Assembly (NCBI RefSeq): GCF_000485595.1
Contig: NW_014579375.1
Span: 5,806 to 31,213 of the forward strand
DNA: 25,408 nucleotides
Origin: Priapulus caudatus
Lineage: Eukaryota; Priapulida; Priapulimorpha; Priapulimorphida; Priapulidae
Direction of reading: 5' to 3'
Shown piece by piece: positions 1-10,139 of the stretch (its first letter is position 1; each line of letters opens with the position of its first letter). The notes under the pieces are model-generated. The model saw only the letters and a list, made by a program, of their open reading frames with translations. It searched no databases and had not been told where the DNA came from. The position numbers and the translations under genes are program-made.

Positions 1-430
1 CCCCCTCCTTCTCCACCAGCTTCTCCCCCTCCTCCTTCTCCACCAGCTTCTCCCTTCTCCCCCTCCTCCTCCACCAGCTCCCTTCTCCCCCTCCTTCTCC
101 ACCAGCTTCTCCCCCTCCTCCTTCTCCACCAGCTTCTCCCTTCTCCCCCTCCTCCTCCACCAGCTCCCTTCTCCCCTCCTTCTCCCCTTCCTCCTTCTCC
201 ACCAGCTTCTCCCGCTCTTCCTTCTCCACCAGCTTCTCCCTCTCCTCCTTCTCCACCAGCTTCTCCCTTCTCCCTCTCCTCCTCCACCAGCTCCCTTCTC
301 CCCCTCCTTCTCCCCTTCCTCCTTCTCCACCAGCTTCTCCCGCTCCTCCTTCTCCACCAGCTTCTCCCCTCCTCCTTCTCCACCAGCTTCTCCCTTCTCC
401 CCTTCCTCATTCTTCACTAGCTTCTCCCTA
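1..430. repeat. polypyrimidine minisatellite (13 CCACCAG cores)
   Basis: The + strand is almost pure C/T and is built on the core CTTCTCCACCAGCTTCTCCC. Thirteen CCACCAG cores are spaced 26 to 31 bp apart, with two longer steps of 42-43 bp, and a degenerate copy lies near 415. Some frames look open (Pro/Ser-rich on +, Glu/Lys-rich on -), but spacings such as 28, 31 and 43 are not multiples of three, so the reading frame is not kept between units. I therefore call it a non-coding minisatellite. Its strand asymmetry could favour triplex (H-DNA) structure. It runs off the left edge of the window. Confidence 0.85.
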
Positions 431-1250
431 CTCCACCTACTACTACTAGTACTACTCTAAACTTCCTCCTCCCTCCCCCCTCCATACACTGCTCCTTCGC
501 TACCCTGTACCAGAACTACGAGAGTGCTGACGATGTTCCACTGATACTCCCGAAACGCCGATAGACCGCGTAGCGCTATATCTGGCGGTGGCGTTTGCAA
601 GTTAATTTACGACGCTAAACCTAATGTTTACCCACATTTCAAACACAAAAATGACCAACCGGTCGCTGTGCCTGTGGCTACGACACTTGACGGAATGTCA
701 CAACTACACGGCAAGGCCAATTTTACTTCTAATGATTTCTAGACGTCCACGAGGCATCTAACTTGCGTGCATAATGCAAATTATTGCACTCTACTACTCT
801 AGTCTCTAGCAAAAGTAGATAATAACACATTGTCTATTGTGTTATTATCTACTCTTGTCTCTAGACAGTATAGTGCTATGCCATAGTGTAGTGCTTGGAC
901 AGTATATGCCATAAAAAAGTCTCAATCCAAAAAAAGGCCTTTTCTAAAACGAATAGACGGTAAACAATTTGCGGAGACTTACTGTTGTATGGCACCTGTA
1001 AGGAGAGTGAACCAGTCTAACTCAATCATTGGTCAACGCATAGCCATTGGCCAGTTTGTGATTCCCTGCACCACCTTGTGGCGAACATAGTAAATAGGTA
1101 ATCTGCCATTCCTCTAATCTACGAAACCTGTGTAAAACTAAAACCAAATCGAAATGACGGCTGTTAAAATGCAGTACTGCGGTTCGTGAGATATATTTAA
1201 ATTTTATCACGCATGTTTTGTAAACAAAAAGCGCTTTAAAAACAATATGC
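431..1250. other. intergenic / upstream flank of gene 1
   Basis: No supported gene was found here. The stretch is mostly AT-rich, with a small stem-loop at 815-852, and its few ORFs are short and unrecognisable. It probably holds distal promoter sequence of the + strand BTB zinc-finger gene. Confidence 0.5.
815..852. repeat. perfect 14-bp inverted repeat (stem-loop)
   Basis: GTAGATAATAACAC at 815-828 is the exact reverse complement of 839-852, with a 10-nt loop. Imperfect pairing continues outward through the flanking CTCTAG and TCTCTAGAC stretches. It could be a small MITE remnant or a structured element; no target duplication was identified. Confidence 0.7.
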
Positions 1251-1292
1251 GGGACGGGTAGTGAAAGTGAGTGGCCTCGTTTTGACCCGGAA

Positions 1293-1303
1293 CAAAATGG
1301 CGG
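1293..1303 (+). promoter_or_regulatory. YY1-like CAAAATGGCGG motif, probable promoter-proximal element of gene 1
   Basis: CAAAATGGCGG matches the YY1 consensus (AANATGGCGGC), which in animals often sits just downstream of transcription starts in sense orientation. It lies about 270 bp upstream of the BTB gene start codon, in a locally GC-richer stretch. Its ATG (1297) opens a 16-codon upstream ORF ending with TAA at 1345-1347, which would be a uORF if transcribed. The match is seen in the sequence; promoter activity is inferred. Confidence 0.4.
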
Positions 1304-1571
1304 TCCCTGAATACAGATTTTCTAAATTTGATAGGAAAAGTTATTAAATATCGTTCGTGTCGTGGTCAATCGCAAATCATAAAGCAGCTATTGCAAGGAA
1401 ATGCGATGTCAGAGATGAGTACGCAGTAGAGTCTGGCGGGATAGATCCGTTAATCGGCTGAAATGTGAGTTCTGTGTGACCTCTCCCATGATGCTAAACA
1501 TACTTTTAAGTTTTACATAATCCACGAAAATTCGTTTAGATTGGTGACTGTGGTACTGTGTGCTGTGGTAG

Positions 1572-2713
1572 ATGAGGCTCAGTGAGGGTGACACAACTCC
1601 GCAGAAAGGACTGCTTGAAAACGGAAACATGGCCGCATTGACGTTAGTCAACAATAACGTCAATGCGATGAACTTCACCGAAAATCAACACGGAAATGTC
1701 ATTTTGGAACGACTAAAGCAGCAGAAGGACGCGGGAAGGTTCTGCGACGTCGTGCTACACGTTCAGGGCCGGCAGTACCAGGCGCACAGAAACGTGCTCG
1801 CCGCCTGCAGTCCGTATTTCGACTCCATACTTAAGGTTCACCACATCGTCAAGGAGCAGCTGACGATAACATGCCAGAACCACGAGGTTTTCCAGCTCCT
1901 GCTCAACTACATGTACACGGGCAACGTCGTCATCGACAAGCACAACGTCTCCGAGCTGCTGAAGCTTGCCAACCACTTCCTCGTCTCGAAGCTGAAGAGC
2001 TACTGCGCTGAGTACCTCGACCGGTACCTCGACGTCACCAACTGCCTCAGCGTCAAAGAACTCGCCGAGAAATACAACATGCCCGCGCTCGTCAAAAACG
2101 CGACGCACTTCCTGCACAGCAACGTCGCCGAGATCCTCGAACACGGAGAAGTTCTCGCACTCGCCGCTCCAAAGATCGAGACGCTCCTCTCCGATAAGAA
2201 CGTTGTCGTCGACCAGGAGCGGCTGATCCGCTTCATCGTGCGCTGGATCAAGCACGACGTGGGCACGCGCGATCGCGACATCCGCGCGCTGCTTGCGCTT
2301 GTCTCGTGGAAGCGCGTCCCTGACGGCTTTGTCGTGCGACAGCTGGAACGCGACCCGCTCTTCAAGGAGAGTCCGCGCTGTCTCTTCATGACGCTGCAGG
2401 CGCTGCGGGAGAACGGACTCCCACTGGGGAAGTACGAAAACCTCCTCGTAGCGCTGGAGGAGAACTGCGGCGTCGACCTGCAGCATTGTGATAACGACGT
2501 GTTCATCAACCTTGCCGTGTCGGCTGCCGTCGCCGGCGGCGGCGTGAAGGTTCGTAAGGACGAGAACAACGTGAACAACAACGCGAACAAGAAGTTTGAG
2601 TCGTCGGCGGCAGCGGTGCAGACGAACGGCTGGCCGCAGCGCAATCTCAACAACAACTCGCTCGTCAAGGAATCTCAGACGCGTGCCAATGGCTCTCAGT
2701 CACCGCACAGAAG
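1572..2713 (+). CDS. gene 1 exon 1: BTB and BACK domains
   Basis: Encodes residues 1-380 plus two bases of codon 381. The BTB fold is clear from [20 protein letters not shown] and the [10 protein letters not shown] segment. The following BACK domain ([14 protein letters not shown] onward, with [12 protein letters not shown]) is of the type normally followed by Kelch repeats. The donor is AAG|GTAGCG at 2714. Its GTAG overlaps the in-frame TAG at 2715-2717, so an unspliced transcript would end after 381 residues. The two-base phase fits exon 2 exactly, giving ...[12 protein letters not shown].... The third codon position is GC-rich, unlike the flanking AT-rich DNA. Confidence 0.85.
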
Positions 2714-3835
2714 GTAGCGTGCAGGGTGTGTGTGCGTGCATGTGTGTGCGTGTGTGTGATGAGTGTGAACGCGCGTGCACAGGTCGAGAGAGCAGACGAT
2801 GGCAGAAACGTTAAACATAAACATTCGCAGATCTATGTTTGTCTGTTTCACAGGCACTTGGGACGTCTCAATAAAACGAAAAATGTAAACACGAAATGTA
2901 TTTACTACGAAAGTCTTAATGTTTCTCTACTCTATTTCGCCTATTATTGCCGATAATGACTTGTAAATGCTGTTCAAATGCTCATTTGCAACACACAAGT
3001 ACACCGCACGCCCGCCCTGTGCACAAACAACATGAATAAGAGAGGTTGTATTTAATAGAAGGCTCTCTTATTCATGTTGTTTGTGCACAGGCCGGGCGTG
3101 CTGTGTACTTGTGTGTTGCAGATGAGCATTTGAACGGCATTTACAGGTGATTATCAGCAATAATAGGCGAAATAGAGTAGAGAAACAGTAAGACTTTGGT
3201 AGTAAATACATTTCGTGTTTACATTTTTTATTTTTATTGAGACATTCCAAGTGCCTGTGGTCTGTTTAGTACTGCCCATCCGATTCACTGGCTTTTTAAT
3301 GAGAAAACTACAAACTGTTGAACGTTTCGCCCGGTAGTCGGGGGGGGGGGGGGTCGGGTGGGGGAGGCACTTCATTCTCGTAAATCACAATTGTCATAGT
3401 TTGTATTGCCATGGCGACACTATGGGGGAATTATTATTAGTTTCGTCCGTGCGTTTAGGATGCTAACTAGTAATTAGACGTGATTCAAACTCGGTTGTTA
3501 ATCATGGTATTAGCCAGGAATGAGTATTGTGGGAGTGCAGAAAAAATATTTGGGAGTGCAATTTTACAGATGTACACGGCTTTAGATCAATATTTTAGGC
3601 CGTGTTACACATTTTTGGCCGTGCAGTTTCAAAACTGATCGTGCAAATCACGGCTGCATGGCTCGCTGGCTAATAAGTTGGTGTTAAGTGTGTGCAATAG
3701 ATTGTGGAATGTGGACCTTTAGGGTATACTAGATAATAATGCGTGCAACAATTAAACCTAAGTTCTTTGCCTGTACATTTCAGAAAGAATGTTACTCCTA
3801 TCAAACTGCGGATTGCCAAGCAACAGGCTCTGCAA

Positions 3836-3867
<32 letters not shown>

Positions 3868-6263
3868 TGGGTCGACGCCGAAAAGGAAGCCAGGGAGACC
3901 ACGGAAAACCACAGCGACGGACGACAGCCTAAAGCACAAAAAGATCACCAAAAATAACCACCAGGTACATGGCTGCAGTGCATTATCAGATATAGTGTAA
4001 CCTTATTCATACATAAACTCTAGCTATCATTTAATTGTTGCTAAGTTCAACATACTGTGTTAGTGTTTTTAATGTGAGATGTTTCCACTATGTAAGGTTA
4101 GTGAGCTAGATTAATTTTTGTGAGGGGGAAAAACGAAAAAACCCAGGTAACAGTGTAGTGATACTAACCATAAATGCGATTAGAATTCATATAATATGTT
4201 ACCGTTTGTAAATGCAATACATTCTGAGCGTATAGTTTGATATTGCATCAACCGTAATACCCATCACTACACTAAGTCTGCTTAGTCTATAAGGATTCTG
4301 CATGTTAAAATTACATGCCGGTGGGCGATTTTTCAAGATGAATCGATTCGAACGTGAATCGTGTTTTGCATAGTTGGAGGACGTGGAGTCTCCGCCGGAG
4401 GATGAGCATCATCACGAGATCCTCGTTAACGGACGCGGTCCCGGCAGCGACTACGATGACGCCCCGGACGACGAGCTGTCCGACAACTCCTCCTTGAGTC
4501 TCGACGAAGTCGGAAAACCCAGGAAGAAACGCATGAAATTCAACGACGGCAAGTTTGCTTGGCATCTGTGCCATCCTAATCCTCTGTCTAGCTATCATAG
4601 TGTGTCGATTTTCGAATTAGCAATTCTGCGACTGACCCTAGCTAGATATTTAACGAGTCAAGAAAGATTTTACCGCGAATGTATTTCAATTTTGTTACGG
4701 TCGTACGTGAAAATACCCACGATGCAGACTGCAGACATAATTTTTTAATACACGGTCGTTAGAATTTTAATTAATAGCAGCAGGCGTAGGTGCACGAGAT
4801 CGACATGTGCTCGTCGTCACGGCGCGCGAAAGCAGACGTTGAGCGACGTGCGTCGATCGTGTTTTCCAGGTCTGGAGAACGGCGGCGGCAAGGATGGGAT
4901 GAAGTGTCCCGACTGCTGCTACATGGCTCACAATCAGACGCGCCTGGACCAGCACCGCGACAAGGCGCACTCTCGCAACACCGTCTACCACTGCAGCATC
5001 TGCGACTTTGACTGCAAGTGGAACCGCGAGTACTACATGCACATGAAGACGCACTTCAGCGGACCGCCCTTCAAGTGCGACCAGTGCGACTACAGCACCG
5101 ATCGCATCCAGCCGATCCTCTCGCACCGCATGAAGCACACCGACGAGAAACCGTTCGAGTGCACGGAGTGTGAGTACCGCTGCCGCACGAAGAACAACCT
5201 CACCGCGCACATGCGCTCGCACACGGGCGAGAAGCCGTTCCGCTGCGACGAGTGCGGCCGCTGCTTCGCGATCAAGTCGACGCTCGACCAGCATCTCGTG
5301 ACGCACAGCGACGACCGGCCGTATCTCTGCGACACGTGCGGATTCTCCACCAAGTACCAGTCGCACCTGATCGCGCACAAGCGCATACACACGGGCGACG
5401 TCTACACGTGCCAGTACCCGAAGTGCACGTACTCGTCGCCGAAGAAGAGCCAGCTGAAGGCGCACATGCGCACGCACGCCGCGATTCGCTCGCACGTGTG
5501 CGCCGCGTGCGGCCGCGGCTTCGTCGAGAAGAGCCACCTGGTGAGACACGAGCGCATCCACCTGGAGGAGAAACCGTTTCGCTGCGCGCTGTGCGAGTAC
5601 GGGAGTTCCCGTCGCGACAAGCTCAAGGAGCACGTCGCCAAGCACCACGGCGACGCCGCCACCGCGAGGGCCCCATACAAGGCGCGTCGGCAGCGGCGGC
5701 AGAACTACGACGCGGCGGCGGCGGCGGCGGCGGCGGCGTTCTCGCTGCAGCCTCCGCCGTCTCAGGTCGTCACGCAGCTGTCGCCCTACCTGCAGAGTCC
5801 GCCGCCGCCGCCGCCCGCGGGCCTCCCCGCGTCCGCCGACACCAGCCCCCCGCAGTCGCTGTCGTCGATGGGCCAGCAGACGAGCCCTCAGACGTCCGAC
5901 TACCAGTTTGATGGGATGGAGGCGGGTGGAGGCAGCGACGACGCTCCCGAACACAAGGTGTTCGACCAGCAGGTGGCCGACGTGACGACTCACGTCATCG
6001 ACAATATCAGCGTGCAGCAGATGGCCGTCGACATGACGCGCGGCAGCCTGGAGATGGCGCCACGCGCGTCCATCGACATCCCGCGCAGCCTCGCGATGGA
6101 GCTTGACCCTCGCATCGTGCAGCAGATGCAGCAGCAGCAGCAGCAGCAGCAGCATGAGATGGAGCGGGGGCTGTCCGGCTCGCTCGCGGGCATGTCGCAG
6201 GCTGGCTACCCCGGCCAGCAGTGCGACTTTGGAGGTTTGTCGGCCTTCATGGCTTTGTTTTGA
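1572..6263 (+). CDS. BTB-BACK-AT-hook-C2H2 zinc-finger protein (ZBTB-like), four coding exons
   Basis: Join 1572-2713, 3784-3964, 4374-4548, 4870-6263: 2892 nt, 963 residues plus TGA. In order: BTB (about 41-150, with [10 protein letters not shown] and [12 protein letters not shown]), BACK (about 155-270), Asn/Ser-rich linker, poly-Gln 398-408, AT-hook KRKPGRPRK (about 414-422), acidic stretch with basic KPRKKRMK, nine C2H2 fingers (about 510-765), then poly-Ala, poly-Pro and poly-Gln runs. BTB domains dimerise and recruit co-repressors or cullin-3; the fingers and AT-hook predict DNA binding in the nucleus. An in-frame TAG lies directly before the first ATG, which has a weak context (T at -3); Met20 at 1629 has a better one (AACATGG) and may be the real start. 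BTB, AT-hook and fingers together recall ZBTB24, but I cannot assign orthology. Splice phases agree at all junctions; the last intron needs a GC donor. Confidence 0.8.
2841..3267. mobile_element. foldback hAT-like MITE with 8-bp target-site duplication
   Basis: The element spans 2849-3259. Its two arms (2849-3044 and 3063-3259, about 196 bp each) are near-perfect inverted copies separated by an 18-nt loop (3045-3062). The ends read CACAGGCACTTGG and CCAAGTGCCTGTG. The 8-bp direct repeat GTCTGTTT sits immediately outside both ends (2841-2848 and 3260-3267). An 8-bp target duplication with CAGG-containing termini fits the hAT superfamily. It has no coding capacity. The arms differ by only scattered substitutions and small indels, suggesting a young insertion. 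The left arm carries AATAAA at 2870-2875 on the + strand. Confidence 0.88.
2870..2875 (+). terminator. AATAAA inside the intronic MITE (possible intronic polyadenylation signal)
   Basis: A canonical AATAAA lies 157 nt after the exon 1 donor and 153 nt after the in-frame stop that overlaps that donor. If used, it would end a short mRNA encoding only BTB and BACK. Position and motif are seen; use is inferred. Confidence 0.25.
3340..3366 (+). repeat. G14 homopolymer and following G-clusters
   Basis: Fourteen consecutive G residues (3340-3353) are followed by GGG and GGGGG runs, capable in principle of forming a G-quadruplex in the intron RNA. It may also be an error-prone or length-polymorphic site. 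Confidence 0.8.
3784..3964 (+). CDS. gene 1 exon 2: poly-Gln and AT-hook
   Basis: The acceptor is TACATTTCAG at 3774-3783 and the donor is CAG|GTACAT at 3965. The 181 nt complete the split Arg codon and leave phase 0. It encodes residues 381-441: a basic lead-in, eleven Gln (two CAA then nine CAG at 3835-3867), and [11 protein letters not shown]. The last is a canonical AT-hook with the P-G-R-P core that binds the minor groove of AT-rich DNA. The CAG run is likely length-variable. Confidence 0.82.
3965..4373 (+). other. gene 1 intron 2
   Basis: A 409-bp AT-rich intron with donor GTACAT and acceptor GTTTTGCATAG. I see no genes or clear repeats in it. Confidence 0.75.
4374..4548 (+). CDS. gene 1 exon 3: acidic region and basic NLS-like motif
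   Basis: Starts in phase 0 after acceptor GCATAG and encodes residues 442-499 plus one base. It is rich in Asp and Glu ([10 protein letters not shown], then [12 protein letters not shown]) and ends with [11 protein letters not shown], a likely nuclear-localisation motif. The best frame-compatible donor is AACGACG|GCAAGT at 4549, a GC donor. The nearby GT options in phases 0 or 2 would throw the zinc fingers out of frame; a phase-1 alternative (TTGA|GTCTCG near 4497) is a weaker donor match. Confidence 0.7.
4549..4869 (+). other. gene 1 intron 3, probable GC-AG intron
   Basis: A 321-bp intron with predicted donor GCAAGT and acceptor GTGTTTTCCAG. GC-AG introns are a small known minority in animals, and GCAAGT keeps strong U1 pairing at +3 to +6. 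The call rests on reading-frame agreement between exons 3 and 4. Confidence 0.6.
4870..6263 (+). CDS. gene 1 exon 4: nine C2H2 zinc fingers and low-complexity tail
   Basis: Terminal coding exon, residues 500-963. The nine fingers begin at [54 protein letters not shown] (with four residues between its cysteines), CAACGRG and CALCEYG. TGEKP-like linkers join some of them. After the fingers come a basic RRQRRQ patch, poly-Ala (about 5711-5737, GCG-rich), a Pro-rich stretch, and nine Gln at 6124-6153. The protein ends [11 protein letters not shown] before TGA at 6261. A GTTTGT sequence at 6234 could act as a donor for a further exon, but I see no convincing downstream partner. Confidence 0.85.
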
Positions 6264-8300
6264 ACAGCAGTGGTCGATTCCCTGTAATCGCGCTTGGTTG
6301 GTTTTTGTCGCGCGTCGGTGCGACGGTGGTCGACGCCCCCTGTTGGCGGCTCGCCCCATTGTTTTCAGGCTGGCGGAAGCCGCTGCTAGTCTCGGTGTGG
6401 GAGGCGGAGATTTGCCGGGTCTTGGTACCGAATAGAGACTCGGGGGATGGTAACATAGCAGCTCGCACATCGCTTACGCTGCCGGTTGTACGGGATGCGA
6501 AGGTGGAGAAGGTGCAGTCCCGGGTGCGTTAATACCGCATCGGAGTGTGTGTAGTGTTCGCTACACAGCAGTCGCGGCTAGGTGCACAGTTTTACTGCCT
6601 AGCAGCAGTGGTCGTAAGCTAGCGAATGGTATTACCTCCCACACCCTTTGGTTTGCGATGCTCTGTGGAGAGAGCAGGTAGATGTCGGTGGTGCTGCGTG
6701 CAGACCACACGTGGCGCGAACACAGTGTGCGTGCACGTGTGGCGCTCACGCAGTCACCAAGTTGTGGTTTGAGAAGGCAGGAACACGTCCGTTTCCTTAG
6801 CTGGAAGGTCGACTGTGGCTGGAGTTTTCATGTTTGGCGGTCATCGGGGCGAAACAGACAAAACTATCTGCCGTGAGGTTGGAACAACGTCACCCACCGG
6901 AAAGCTTGGTCGGTACGCGGCCGAGTCGGTACGCGGGCGAGTGGATTTTACTTTTGAACTATTTTGATACCGAATTGAGAATTTATCATGATGTTTACGT
7001 GTTCGTGCGAATGTGAGTGTAAGCGTTCGCGTCGCGTTGAGGAGCGAGTGAGGTTTGACGTTTGGTCAGGGATTGACGTGGCCAGTCACAGGTGCGATGG
7101 CACTCCTTGCCGAGACGACTTGTCATGGCAGAGTGAGGTAGCAGCTTGGTAGACGCTCCGGAGGAATTATTCAAGCTCCACTTGTGGGCGAGAGACGACG
7201 GTGATGGCAATCGATTTTCTCTTGTGTAGAAGCGAACTGTGAAAGGTTGTCTGTCGTAGAGAGAGAGCATTGTTCCACGCCGTCGGTGCTCCTGATTTTT
7301 TTTCGCGATGGTTTTGGTTTGGAGGTTCGACGACACGTTAGAAAGTTGCCCGGTATCGTTAAGCTTAGTGATTCCTGAAGGCAGACTTTCTAGTGAGTGC
7401 ATTTTTGGAAGCTGTGGCACAGGATGTCTTTCCTGTCTCTGCCACTCGTTGGTTTCTACGAAAAAATATCTAGTCCATATTGTATTTAGTCGGAAGTCTT
7501 TAGATGTCATTTTTATTTTCCCTGAAGTAAATCGCTATATTTTGCTGTCGTCGTGGAAACGTGATGTGTATCAAGTGATTGTGATTTTTCGGTGTATGTT
7601 ACTTTTCAGTATAACTTCTGGATATGATAGTATATTGATACTAGTACTCGGTAGGTAGGTATTACTCATGGCTCACTCTATTTGACGGACCCTTGGTTGT
7701 AGCAGATCATCATTACACGCTAGGAAAGTGAGATTTGCTTAAGAATGTGGTACCAACTGGTAGCTATGATAATTGATAAAGTTTGTATGGAAAGTTTTAT
7801 GTTAGATTTGAGTATGGTTTCATTTATTTTGAATGATGTGTAGATGGTGTGTTAGTAGCAGCTATATGATAGGACGTGAGGCATTACAGAGCCATCTGTA
7901 GATAGTTAGTCAACATGATTCCAAAGAATATAGTCATTATTGGCCACTGAAATGTCATTTAGATGAGGTTCAGTATGTGTAGTTATGATTAGCATGACAA
8001 AATATGTATTAACAATGAATGGTTCTTGTGTTATGTGGATGTGTATATTTGCCATGTAGCTTTTATATTTAAAGATATATATAGAGAAAAATAACGTTTT
8101 CGGAGAGTGAGATTTAAATTTAATACGAGATCATAGTTTAAAGATTTACTGTAGTCGTACTGAAGATCTTAGAAGAACTGCGAGAAAAGCAGCAGTATTG
8201 TGCCCCACATTAAGCCAAAGCCATGCTAGACACCCTAGAGGGTCTTATTTGTTGACCTTTGACTTTAGAAGAAAGTCATTGGTACCAGAGAGACCGGGTG

Positions 8301-8356
8301 AGAGGTAGAGAGAGAGACAGGGTGAGAGATAGAGAGAGAGAGAATGAGAGAGAGGG
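8301..8356. repeat. imperfect (GA)n with GGTGAGA units
   Basis: An interrupted GAGA-rich microsatellite that includes repeated AGAGACAGGGTGAGAG-like units. Confidence 0.75.
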
Positions 8357-8756
8357 AGCTATTTGAGATAACGATGCCTGTTAAGTTTTTAATTTATTAC
8401 GTATATTCAGGATAATTTATTTGATGTTGACGAGGTCACGTGGCGTTTACGTTTTTTGAATGTCTCGATGGTTAGAAGACTGTTTTCATCCAGTTACTGG
8501 TTGTGTGGTTTTTAGAGTTTAAAACGTTGTCGCCGTATTGCGGACGGTTGGAGGTCGCGAATCGCGATTGTACTTAGCAATGTTTGGATGAGTTGCATTT
8601 TTTGGGTAAAACATGACGCACGACCGATGACAGTTTTCGCACACAGAGTACTCCGCGATTTACGATCTGTGATGGCAACAAGCTCACGACTACTGTTGTA
8701 CCACGATTCCACGGTCTGAAGGCATGCATACACGTGCGTGCGTGCGTGCGTGAGCA

Positions 8757-8760
<4 letters not shown>

Positions 8761-8788
<28 letters not shown>
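8761..8788. repeat. (AG)n microsatellite
   Basis: Fourteen uninterrupted AG units, preceded by a short GTGC run at about 8734-8752. Confidence 0.9.
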
Positions 8789-8791
<3 letters not shown>

Positions 8792-10139
8792 TGATTATCT
8801 GTCCCGATCGCTTTCAATCACAAGTCACTGTCAAGGTCACGGCGAGCGTCGTTATTTTTGTACTCTTAAACCTGAGATTTGGTGGAGGAGTTTTTCAGAT
8901 TCCGCCATTTCACGATTAGGTGTCGCGTTTACGTGTTCTAAATTGTCGAGCTATCGATGGCTGTTTAGTAGTTGTTTACTAGCTGAAGATCGTTTGTTTA
9001 CGTCTTGGTGTCATGCTTGAAATGTAGACTAGACCCGAGTTGGGCGTTTGCGTTTCGGGCGGTTTTGCGGAGGACACGTGAGTGTTGTTGTACACGTGAG
9101 TACACTTCAGAGATTCAGCGGTTTGTTTTTCCTGACTGACAGAGAAAATGTTTTATCTCTACTGTAAGGATATTCGCGATGGATATATGAATGCATACGG
9201 TAGCCTCCCGCCAGCATCTTGTAAATGTAGCGTTATTTGTATTGCTTACTTTGGCATGAGATCTGTGAAGCTTGCTTTACGGCCACCGCGTGTGACAGAT
9301 CCTCGCAGATTTTTATTTGCATGAAAGGCACTCATCCGAGACGATTTTAAGCGTGTTCTCCGTCAATTGTTTTAAGAGCTTTCTCCGTCAGTTTTTTATG
9401 TGTCAGGCTCACATTGGTTTTCATCTGATGCTGAGTGATGGCAGCATCAGTAAATGCATGCGTACTCTACACCACGATGGGTCCAGGTGTCTAGGACTGC
9501 TACAGATGCTTTCAAGTCATCGCTAAGAGCAGCATAGCATCTTCGATGTTTGCTCTCTCATCGAAGTGGTTCGTTAGGTTTGTGTTCCGTCGGAACGTCC
9601 GAGTGAGCGTCGTTCAGTGTGCTGTTATAGAGGGCGCTGCTGACGCGTTGAGATGTCATGTCTTCCTCCCTGACCTGCTTGCTGTTCAAGGTCGAGGAAG
9701 GTCACTGGGTTTATGATGAAGCTTATTGGTTGCTTATTGCATTTATGCGATCCCCCTTTACCCAATGCTCGTTTGTATATGGATGTGTTTTGCTGTATGA
9801 TGCGCACAGTTTATTTTATTCTCATTATAACCCGTTCTGGTCGACTCTTGATGTGCTTATTGCTGTTTCTTCGTATTTGTCCCTCCTGCATGCATCCCCT
9901 CCCCGTCTTCCCTTTTTCGCTTATTTGTTTCAAGCGAGCTTTGTATTTGAACGCCCCTGGTGCCTGTTCCGTACAGTGGAAATTATTTACGAGTTGTCAG
10001 TGCTATGTGTGTTTTAGCCTGTAATGAAGGCAACGGTTAAGTCGAGTTGGCCTGATAATTCTTGCAATGCCGGGCAATGTAATAGCGTAGCAGTGTTCAT
10101 CGTATATGGTTGTGACAATATCGGTGCGCTTTGTCAAGT

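Larger units (their letters stand above)
2714..3783 (+). other. gene 1 intron 1
   Basis: About 1.07 kb between donor GTAGCG and acceptor TACATTTCAG. It contains a TG microsatellite (about 2725-2760), a 411-bp foldback MITE, a G14 run at 3340-3353 followed by further G clusters, and an AT-rich segment (about 3520-3660) with several GGGAGTGCA and GCCGTG words of unknown origin. Confidence 0.75.

Noticed and set aside
1-430. possible Pro/Ser-rich or Lys/Glu-rich coding repeat
   Set aside because: Unit spacings are not multiples of three and differ along the array, so no protein repeat is preserved.
1755-2668. two - strand open frames of 222 and 243 codons
   Set aside because: Shadows of the BTB-BACK exon; the sense frame has unmistakable BTB motifs.
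3670-3957. poly-Cys (- strand) and poly-Ala (+ strand) frames over the CAG run
   Set aside because: Off-frame readings of the poly-Gln exon; only the Gln frame joins exons 1 and 3 in phase and contains the AT-hook.
4767-6470. 567-codon open frame on the - strand
   Set aside because: It is antisense to the zinc-finger exon and exists because that exon is GC-rich with few stops. Its Arg/Val/Leu-rich product has no domain, while the sense strand encodes nine clear C2H2 fingers.
9658-10024. overlapping + strand frames of 103 and 119 codons
   Set aside because: Two overlapping frames of similar length, T-rich composition giving Phe/Leu/Tyr/Cys, no recognisable domain and no splice context.
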